A DNA stretch of 7,297 nucleotides from Actinomycetota bacterium (GTDB lineage Bacteria; Actinomycetota; Thermoleophilia; Solirubrobacterales; Solirubrobacteraceae). The position numbers and the translations under genes were made by a program. Below the pieces are notes generated by a model that saw nothing but the letters and a program-made list of their open reading frames with translations, did not search any database and had not been told where the DNA came from. Every line of letters begins with the position of its first letter. Positions within the stretch are counted from its first letter, which is position 1. This document shows positions 1 through 4,758 of the stretch, piece after piece. The stretch is taken from contig CAJCIJ010000303.1 in the NCBI GenBank assembly GCA_903970315.1, positions 1-7,297 on the forward strand, written 5' to 3'.

Positions 1-1
1 G

Positions 2-988
2 GCGCTCGGTCTTGGCTTCGCGGTGATCCTGGCCCTGGCCGTGGTGGTGCCGCTGGCGCTCACCGTCAGAATCGGCGGCGGCTCGAGCCGCTCGTCGACC
101 GCATCGGTACCGGCAGAGCACGCGCCTCTTGTCCAATATTCGGCCGCGAGTGGCACCCAAAACGCGCAGGCCAGCCCGGCGGCGGAACCGCACGCAGCAG
201 AATCAGGCCAACGCGGCCCAGCGGGGCAACCGGGCGGTTCGGCATCCGCGGGCGCGTCAGAAGCAAAGCGGGAAGAAGCAGGCGGCTCATCGGTCTCGGC
301 GGCCGCCCCCGCGCGCCAGGTAGAACATGGCGCCTCACTCGACATCGGGGTCGCCGAGACCGCGATCCAGAACGCCTCACAGCGTGTCTTCGCGCTCACG
401 AACGTCTACCACGGCTACGTCCAGGAATCGAGCGTCAGCTCGGGCAACACCGGACAGGCTGGAGCGACCTTCCAGGTGCGCGTGCCGAGCACAAGCCTTC
501 CAGCGGCGATCGCGGCCTTCACGCAGATCGGCCACGTGCGTTCGGAGAGCCAGACGACTAACGACGTCACCGAACAGTACGGATCGCTGCAACGCTCGCT
601 CGGGGACGCACGAGCAGAACGCTCGAGCCTGCTCAAACAGCTGGCAGCGGCCACAGAAGAACAGACGGCAGCCACCCTGAAAGCACGGCTGAGTGCCGTA
701 GCGCACGAGCTCGCCGGCCTGGAACGCTCGCTCGGCGCGCTCAAGCAGCGGGTCAACTACACGACCGTCGCACTTTCGCTGACGCCGGAAGCCCAGGGCG
801 TCGCAACAGGCAACCTCACGCCGGGCACTGCCGTCGGCGATGCCGGTGAAATCCTCGCCACTGCCCTGGCGATCCTGCTGCTTGCGTTGATCGCTGTCGT
901 CCCGCTCGCCGCGGTCGTGATCATCGGCTGGCTGGCTGTGGGGCGAACCCGTCGGCGGCTTCGCGAGCAGGCGCTCGACGTCAGCTGA
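2..988 (+). CDS. DUF4349 domain membrane-anchored protein (5' partial)
   Basis: The reading frame is open to the left edge, so the true start probably lies outside. A GTG at 23 could start it, but it sits inside a hydrophobic run (LGLGFAVILALAVVVPLAL) that looks like one membrane helix beginning before that codon. Counting from the GTG, residues 20-100 are a Ser/Ala/Gly/Gln-rich linker. Residues 105-253 match DUF4349: a GGYV-like GYVQESS at 131-137, FQVRVPS at 150-156, an IGHV segment at 169-172, DVTEQY at 181-186, a long predicted coiled coil at about 187-245, and a closing beta strand (VNYTTVALSL). A second hydrophobic helix at 276-306 is followed by an Arg-rich cytoplasmic tail. The layout suggests an extracytoplasmic domain held between two membrane helices. 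The function of DUF4349 is not established to my knowledge. In actinobacteria, relatives can carry an N-terminal anti-sigma-like part, but that region is not visible here. The family call is firm; the role is unknown. Confidence 0.8.
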   Translation, partial: ALGLGFAVILALAVVVPLALTVRIGGGSSRSSTASVPAEHAPLVQYSAASGTQNAQASPAAEPHAAESGQRGPAGQPGGSASAGASEAKREEAGGSSVSAAAPARQVEHGASLDIGVAETAIQNASQRVFALTNVYHGYVQESSVSSGNTGQAGATFQVRVPSTSLPAAIAAFTQIGHVRSESQTTNDVTEQYGSLQRSLGDARAERSSLLKQLAAATEEQTAATLKARLSAVAHELAGLERSLGALKQRVNYTTVALSLTPEAQGVATGNLTPGTAVGDAGEILATALAILLLALIAVVPLAAVVIIGWLAVGRTRRRLREQALDVS

Positions 989-1110
989 CCCACGGGCCTG
1001 CAACGGCGCCCCGGGCATCGTCCAGACGCCGGAGCAGGCGCTGTCTGCGAGACTTCCGCCCAGCCCGACTGTCGCCGTCTGCGACCGAAGCCAGCCCGGA
1101 CCAGACCACC

Positions 1111-2025
1111 ATGCCCACGCCACCACTGGCCGTCTCGACCGCTCAGGCCGCCGGCGCACTGGGGGTCGCAGCGATCGCCGCGCTGGCCTATGCAGCGCGT
1201 ACCCACCGCGTCGCAGACAGGCGCCTGGCGATCCCCCCGCGCCGCCAGGCGGCGTTCTATGCCGGCCTGGTGCTGGCCGCTGCGTCCGTGCTCGGGCTCG
1301 ACCATCTTTCGCACATCGCCATGGTCTGGCGCGAGACCCAGCACTTCCTGCTCGGCGAACTGGCCACGCTGCTGGTCGTAATCGGGCTGGCGGAAGCGCT
1401 GGCCGGCGGCCGGCCGGCCCCACCCGCGCGGCGGACCCCGCAGTGGCTGACACTGCTCGCCCACCCCATCCCAGCTTTTGCGCTCTGGCTGGCCGATCTT
1501 TACGTCTGGCACCTGCCAAGCCTCTACCAGTCCGCCGTCGAACACCCCGGCATCCAGGCCGCCCAGCAGGTCTGCCTGCTGGCGAGCGGCATCAACATGT
1601 GGCTGTGCGTGTTGGGCGCTGTGGCCACGCCCGCGTGGTTTGGCGATGTCAGCCGCCTCTGTTACGTGGTCGCGACACGCATCGGCGCCGCGGTGCTGGC
1701 GAACATCTTCCTGTGGTCAGGAGCCGTGTCCTACCCCTACTTCGTCTCCCTTGACACCGCCCGCCATCTGTCGCCCGTGGTCGACGAGAATCTCGCAGGC
1801 GCGGTGATGCTCGGCGGCGGCAGCGTGCTGTGCGTCTGCCTGTTTGCGTGGCTGTACACGCGGGCGAGGACCACGCAGCCCACAACGGCTGCCGCCCATT
1901 CGACCGGCCGGCCGGCCGACGTGCCCTGGATGGGATCGCCGGACGCGCCGCCGGGGGCGTCGGTGAGACTGGGAACGCCGGGCGAGCCGGCTGTCAGCCG
2001 CCGGCGACCGCCGGCAGGATGGTGA
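1111..2025 (+). CDS. ctaG: CtaG-like cytochrome c oxidase assembly membrane protein
   Basis: This 304-residue protein has about seven hydrophobic helices, near residues 10-28, 47-63, 78-97, 113-131, 148-170, 185-204 and 226-248, followed by a Pro/Gly/Arg-rich soluble tail of about 50 residues. The helix pattern and landmarks fit the caa3_CtaG family, which is implicated in maturing (copper loading of) caa3-type cytochrome oxidases in the membrane: QHFLLGELA at 77-85, WHLPSLYQSAVEHP at 133-146, and DENLAGAVM at 225-233. Several family histidines are replaced (RETQH where HMxQH is usual; IQAAQQ where LHxLEH is usual), so the metal-handling role is less certain. The ATG at 1111 has no clear Shine-Dalgarno sequence. 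The 122-nt gap from the DUF4349 gene shows no strong promoter, so co-transcription is possible. The last 32 nt overlap the convergent sulfur-carrier gene. No oxidase subunit gene lies in the window to support the assignment by context. Confidence 0.75.
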   Translation: MPTPPLAVSTAQAAGALGVAAIAALAYAARTHRVADRRLAIPPRRQAAFYAGLVLAAASVLGLDHLSHIAMVWRETQHFLLGELATLLVVIGLAEALAGGRPAPPARRTPQWLTLLAHPIPAFALWLADLYVWHLPSLYQSAVEHPGIQAAQQVCLLASGINMWLCVLGAVATPAWFGDVSRLCYVVATRIGAAVLANIFLWSGAVSYPYFVSLDTARHLSPVVDENLAGAVMLGGGSVLCVCLFAWLYTRARTTQPTTAAAHSTGRPADVPWMGSPDAPPGASVRLGTPGEPAVSRRRPPAGW

Positions 2026-2269
2026 GCTCGGCGCCGTCGGTCACCGGCGTGTCAACACCCTCCAAGAAGCGGATGTCCTCGCCGCTGACGTACACGTTTA
2101 CAAAGCGGCGCAACGACCCCTGCTGATCAGAGATCCGTTCACGCAGCTCCGGGTGGGACTCAAACAGGCTGGCAAGCGCCTCGCCCACCGTCGTGCCCTC
2201 CACGCTTGCCTCACTTGCCCCACCGGCGCTGGCACGCAACTGCACCGGCAGCTTCACCGTGACGCTCAT
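1994..2269 (-). CDS. MoaD/ThiS family sulfur carrier protein, CysO-like
   Basis: This 91-residue protein has the size and pattern of a ubiquitin-like sulfur carrier. An N-terminal strand (VTVKLPVQLR) is followed by a TVGEAL helix start near 27-32, RFVNVYVSGEDIRFLEG at 55-71, and a C-terminus AVAGG. The exposed Gly-Gly tail is what is adenylated and converted to a thiocarboxylate in MoaD, ThiS and CysO. The RFVN-YV--ED-RF segment and the ILPAVAGG ending resemble Mycobacterium CysO, which feeds sulfur to the PLP enzyme CysM, more closely than MoaD or ThiS. The ATG at 2269 lies 5 nt past the stop of the upstream PLP-enzyme gene with only a weak GAAG upstream, so translational coupling is likely. 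It should share the SAM-riboswitch leader. No activating (MoeB/ThiF-like) or Mec-protease gene is visible nearby. The family is certain; the partner enzyme is inferred from position. Confidence 0.92.
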   Translation of the reverse strand: MSVTVKLPVQLRASAGGASEASVEGTTVGEALASLFESHPELRERISDQQGSLRRFVNVYVSGEDIRFLEGVDTPVTDGAELTILPAVAGG

Positions 2270-2274
2270 CGACT

Positions 2275-3549
2275 TCAGCGTGCCCAGGCCTCGGCGGCGT
2301 TCCTGGCGCCAAGCGCCTCAAAGGACTCAACCGTGGGCTCGATCTCGTGCGTGGCGAACGTGCCGCGTGCCGCCTCAAGCGTCAGGCCGTCGCCCGTGAT
2401 CACAAGCACCACGCGCTCGTCGGGGTCGATCTGCCCGCTTTCGGCGAGCTTGACCAAAGTGGCCGTGGTCACGCCCCCTGCGGTCTCGGTGAAGACGCCG
2501 GTGGTCTGCGCCAAAAGCGCGATTCCGTCGACGATCTCCTCGTCGCTCACCGACTCCACCGAGCCACCGCTCCTGCGCGCAACATCCAGGGCGTAGGGAC
2601 CGTCGGCGGGGTTGCCGATGGCCAGCGACTTGGCGATCGTGTCGGGCTTGACGGGGACGCAGAAGTCCTGCCCGCCGGCGAACGCCTGCGCCACGGGGGA
2701 GCAGCCATCGGCCTGAGCACCGGTCATGGTGGGCAGCGAGCCCTCGATCAGACCCAGGTCCTGCCACTCGCCAAACCCCTTTGCGAGCTTGGTGAAAAGC
2801 GATCCCGACGCCACCGGCACCACACAGCGGTCCGGCAGCTCGAAGCCCAGCTGCTCGGCGATCTCAAAGGCGAGCGTCTTTGAGCCCTCGGCATAGTAGG
2901 GACGGAGGTTGACGTTGACGAACGCCCAGTCGCGCTCGGCCGACAGTTCGGTGCACAGACGGTTGACGTCGTCGTAGGTACCCTTGACCGCCACCAGGTT
3001 GGTCCCGTACACGCCCGCCGAGAGGATTTTCTGCTCCTCGAGGTCTGCGGGGATGAACACGTAGGACTGAAGCCCCATGGCGGCCCCATATGCCGCCACC
3101 GAGCCCGCGAGGTTGCCCGTGGAGGCGCACGCGATCGTGTGGAAGCCAAGCTCGCGGGCGCGCGAGGCCGCTACCGACACGACGCGGTCCTTGAAGGAGT
3201 GCGTGGGGTTGGCGGCGTCGTTCTTGACCCACACCTCGCGCAGCCCAAGCCGCTGTGCCAGACGGTCGGCGCGGATCAGCGGCGTGCAGCCCGCAGGCAG
3301 GCCCACACGCGAGGCCAGGCGGCCCGACGGGCCCGGAGCGCCATCTACGAGCGGCAGAAAGTCGGCGTAGCGCCAGATGTTCTGGGGCCCCGCCTGGATG
3401 CGCCGGCGCAGCTCGCCCACGTCGCCACCGGCCAGGTGGCTGTGGTCGTAGACCACCTCCAGCGGGCCAAAGCAGTGCTCGCAGGCATAACGTGCCTCCA
3501 ACGGGTACGTCGCATCACACTCACGACATTTAAGGTTGCTGACAGCCAT
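2275..3549 (-). CDS. thrC: Threonine synthase-family PLP enzyme with N-terminal zinc ribbon
   Basis: This 424-residue fold-type II PLP enzyme is of the kind annotated as threonine synthase, which converts O-phosphohomoserine to threonine in the cytoplasm. A CxxC...CxxC zinc ribbon (Cys 8, 11, 23, 26) opens the protein, as in several zinc-ribbon-bearing members. The PLP lysine is K120 in NPTHSFKDR, the phosphate/substrate loop is ASTGN at 142-146, and the PLP-phosphate glycine loop is ASGSLF at 247-252. The C-terminal part has ETAGG at 355-359 and TGDGLT at 385-390. These last three differ from GNAGN, EPASA and TGNGLKD of classical ThrC, so the gene may be a paralog with another acceptor. The ATG at 3549 is supported by AAAGGAG 4 nt upstream. 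A SAM-type riboswitch precedes it and a CysO-like carrier gene follows after 5 nt, both pointing to sulfur amino acid metabolism. The gene symbol follows the family name; true threonine synthase activity is not proven by the sequence. Confidence 0.88.
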   Translation of the reverse strand: MAVSNLKCRECDATYPLEARYACEHCFGPLEVVYDHSHLAGGDVGELRRRIQAGPQNIWRYADFLPLVDGAPGPSGRLASRVGLPAGCTPLIRADRLAQRLGLREVWVKNDAANPTHSFKDRVVSVAASRARELGFHTIACASTGNLAGSVAAYGAAMGLQSYVFIPADLEEQKILSAGVYGTNLVAVKGTYDDVNRLCTELSAERDWAFVNVNLRPYYAEGSKTLAFEIAEQLGFELPDRCVVPVASGSLFTKLAKGFGEWQDLGLIEGSLPTMTGAQADGCSPVAQAFAGGQDFCVPVKPDTIAKSLAIGNPADGPYALDVARRSGGSVESVSDEEIVDGIALLAQTTGVFTETAGGVTTATLVKLAESGQIDPDERVVLVITGDGLTLEAARGTFATHEIEPTVESFEALGARNAAEAWAR

Positions 3550-3553
3550 CGGG

Positions 3554-3560
3554 CTCCTTT
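3554..3560 (-). promoter_or_regulatory. Shine-Dalgarno sequence of the thrC-like gene
   Basis: On the minus strand AAAGGAG stands 4 nt before the ATG at 3549, the clearest ribosome binding site in the window, and it fixes that start. It can also pair with an upstream pyrimidine-rich segment (3596-3590), which makes it the likely target of the riboswitch. Confidence 0.75.
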
Positions 3561-3614
3561 ACTTATCTCTTCGCCGGTATCACCGTGTGGCAAAGGGAAT
3601 GCCCGCCACACATC
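3556..3614 (-). promoter_or_regulatory. Riboswitch expression platform (SD-sequestering switch)
   Basis: Two exclusive folds can be drawn in the RNA. Without P1, GTGTGGC (3611-3605) pairs with GCCACAC (3591-3585) in 7 bp, and a possible inner GGG/CCC pairing closes off the loop. This traps the CCCTTT segment and leaves the Shine-Dalgarno sequence free. When SAM stabilises P1, its 3' strand (3614-3608) takes four bases of that stem. CCTTTGC (3596-3590) can then pair with GTAAAGG (3562-3556) in 7 bp with one G-U, covering the ribosome binding site. No T-run follows either hairpin, which argues against transcription termination. The pairings are seen in the sequence; the switching is inferred. 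Confidence 0.5.
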
Positions 3615-3695
3615 TCTCTGGAATTGGCACCTTCCCGCTTGCGCGGTGGTTGCCGGGGCTTCATCGGGCCAGTCCCTCCGCCCCTCTGGATGTGT
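3608..3695 (-). promoter_or_regulatory. SAM-I-type (S-box) riboswitch aptamer lacking P4
   Basis: The minus-strand RNA contains the S-box core: AGAG, GGAGGGACTGGCCCGATGAA, CCGGCAACC and AAGGTGCCAATTCC in the right order. P1 is ACACATC (3695-3689) with GATGTGT (3614-3608), 7 bp. P2a is GGGGC (3684-3680) with GCCCC (3659-3655), and P2b is GGG/CCC around the ACTGG loop. The loop TGG (3671-3669) can form the family pseudoknot with CCA (3621-3619). P3 is ACC/GGT plus CCGC/GCGG closed by a GCAA tetraloop. Only five bases separate the pseudoknot strand from P1, so the P4 hairpin of standard SAM-I is absent. It lies directly upstream of the thrC-like/CysO-like operon on the same strand. It could belong to the SAM-I/IV variant class, but a SAM-binding aptamer of this clan is very likely. 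Confidence 0.9.
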
Positions 3696-3712
3696 CCAGC
3701 TATGTGCTGCGC

Positions 3713-3742
3713 AGTCTAGCAAGCGCTCCCGACCTAAAGCAA
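3713..3742 (-). promoter_or_regulatory. Possible promoter of the riboswitch-thrC-cysO-like operon
   Basis: On the minus strand TTGCTT (3742-3737) and TAGACT (3718-3713) are separated by 18 nt. The -10 matches the TAnnnT pattern of actinobacterial housekeeping promoters, but the -35 keeps only TTG. Transcription would start near 3706, about ten bases before P1 of the riboswitch, which is the right place. The evidence is position plus a weak motif only. Confidence 0.3.
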
Positions 3743-3816
3743 GTGCCCCACGGCCGCCCCCGCGGCTGCCCAGACCGAGCCGATCGCGCCGCCGCCAATA
3801 GGGTTCACGCTGCTCG

Positions 3817-4758
3817 ATGAGGCGCCTCCTGCTGATCACCAACCCCTACGCGACCAAGGTCTCGCCGGAGCTGCGCCGGCGCGCGCTGGAGACGCTTGGG
3901 AGTGCCTACGACGTACAGGCCGCCGACACCGCGCACCCGCGTCACGCCATCGAGCTCGCGCGCCAGGCCGCGGCCGACGGGCTTGACGGCGTCGTGGCAT
4001 TCGGCGGCGACGGCACCGTCAACGAGGCGGCGAACGGGCTCGTTGACGCGCCCAAGACCGCGTTGGCATGCCTGCCCGGAGGACAGGCCAACATCTTCGC
4101 CAAGCTGCTTGCGATGCCAGCAGACACGGTGGAGGCGTGCGAGCGACTCGTGGCGCTGGCCGACCAGTGGCGGCCGCGGTCTGTGGACCTGGGCGTGGTC
4201 AACGGTCGCGCCTTCACCTTCGCCTCCGGCCTGGGCCTGGACGCCAGCGTCACACGCGCCGTGGACGCCAACCCCACCTACAAGGCGCGCTTTGGCCCGT
4301 GGTACTACTCCTGGGTGCTCGCGCGCACGCTGGTGCGCCGCTACCTGCTTGATCCACCTCGCATGCAGGTGAGCGTGACTGGCCCAGGCGCCGCCGCACC
4401 GGCCCGGGCGCTTTCGGGCGTCACGACGGTGATCCAGAACGGCCCCACTTTCACCTTCTTCAAGGACCGGCCGATCGCCATCGCCGATGGCGGCGAGCTT
4501 GACTCCGGCACCCTTGCCGGCTGCGTGCTTGGCCGCATCAATCCGTTTGACCTCCCCTCGCTTTCGCTGCGCGCGCTGCGATCGCGTGCCCGGGTATCCG
4601 CCCACCGCCACGTCAGCGGCTTTTCGGTTGTCGGCGACCTCACAGTTACCAGCGCCGACGACCGACCGCTGCCGTTGCACGTCGACGGCGACTATCTGGG
4701 TGACGTGGACTGCGCCCGCTACACAGTGATGCCCGGAGCGCTGTCCGTGCTGGCCTAA
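3817..4758 (+). CDS. Diacylglycerol kinase family lipid kinase (DAGKc/YegS-type)
   Basis: This 313-residue protein is of the usual length for bacterial single-chain lipid kinases that phosphorylate diacylglycerol or a related lipid at the inner face of the membrane. It opens with the family strand LLLITNPYA (4-12). It has the nucleotide-binding GGDGTVNEAANGL at 63-75 and a second loop LPGGQANIFAKLLAMP at 86-101, where Ser/Thr-Asn is more usual than QAN. Next come VDLGVVNGRAFTFASGLGLDA (123-143) in the start of the beta-sandwich domain and a closing HVDGDYLGD (288-296), matching the usual hxDGE element with Asp for Glu. The ATG at 3817 has only AGGG about 13 nt upstream; a TAGGGT at 3799 could be a -10 giving a very short leader. 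It diverges from the riboswitch operon across 267 nt and its TAA overlaps the stop of rel. The lipid substrate cannot be told from the sequence. Confidence 0.9.
   Translation: MRRLLLITNPYATKVSPELRRRALETLGSAYDVQAADTAHPRHAIELARQAAADGLDGVVAFGGDGTVNEAANGLVDAPKTALACLPGGQANIFAKLLAMPADTVEACERLVALADQWRPRSVDLGVVNGRAFTFASGLGLDASVTRAVDANPTYKARFGPWYYSWVLARTLVRRYLLDPPRMQVSVTGPGAAAPARALSGVTTVIQNGPTFTFFKDRPIAIADGGELDSGTLAGCVLGRINPFDLPSLSLRALRSRARVSAHRHVSGFSVVGDLTVTSADDRPLPLHVDGDYLGDVDCARYTVMPGALSVLA

Noticed and set aside
1023..1047. Imperfect hairpin (CAGACGCC with GGCG-bulge-TCTG) between the DUF4349 and CtaG-like genes
   Set aside because: The stem has a 3-nt bulge and no T-run follows, so a terminator call is not supported.
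377..1545. Long minus-strand open frames (380 and 262 aa) opposite the DUF4349 and CtaG-like genes
   Set aside because: They span two plus-strand genes with recognisable domains, are rich in Arg/Gly/Pro, show no family motif and are explained by high GC suppressing stop codons.
1409..1919. Two GGCCGGCC-type palindromic runs (near 1409 and 1907) as a repeat or binding site
   Set aside because: Both lie inside Ala/Gly/Arg/Pro codons of the CtaG-like gene, are short and are expected by chance at this GC content.
3585..3611. Hairpin in the thrC-like leader as an intrinsic terminator
   Set aside because: It is followed by GGTGATACC rather than a T-run and fits better as an arm of a translational switch.
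3805..4680. 291-aa minus-strand open frame opposite the lipid kinase
   Set aside because: Shadow frame; the plus strand carries clear kinase motifs, and no motif or ribosome site supports this frame.
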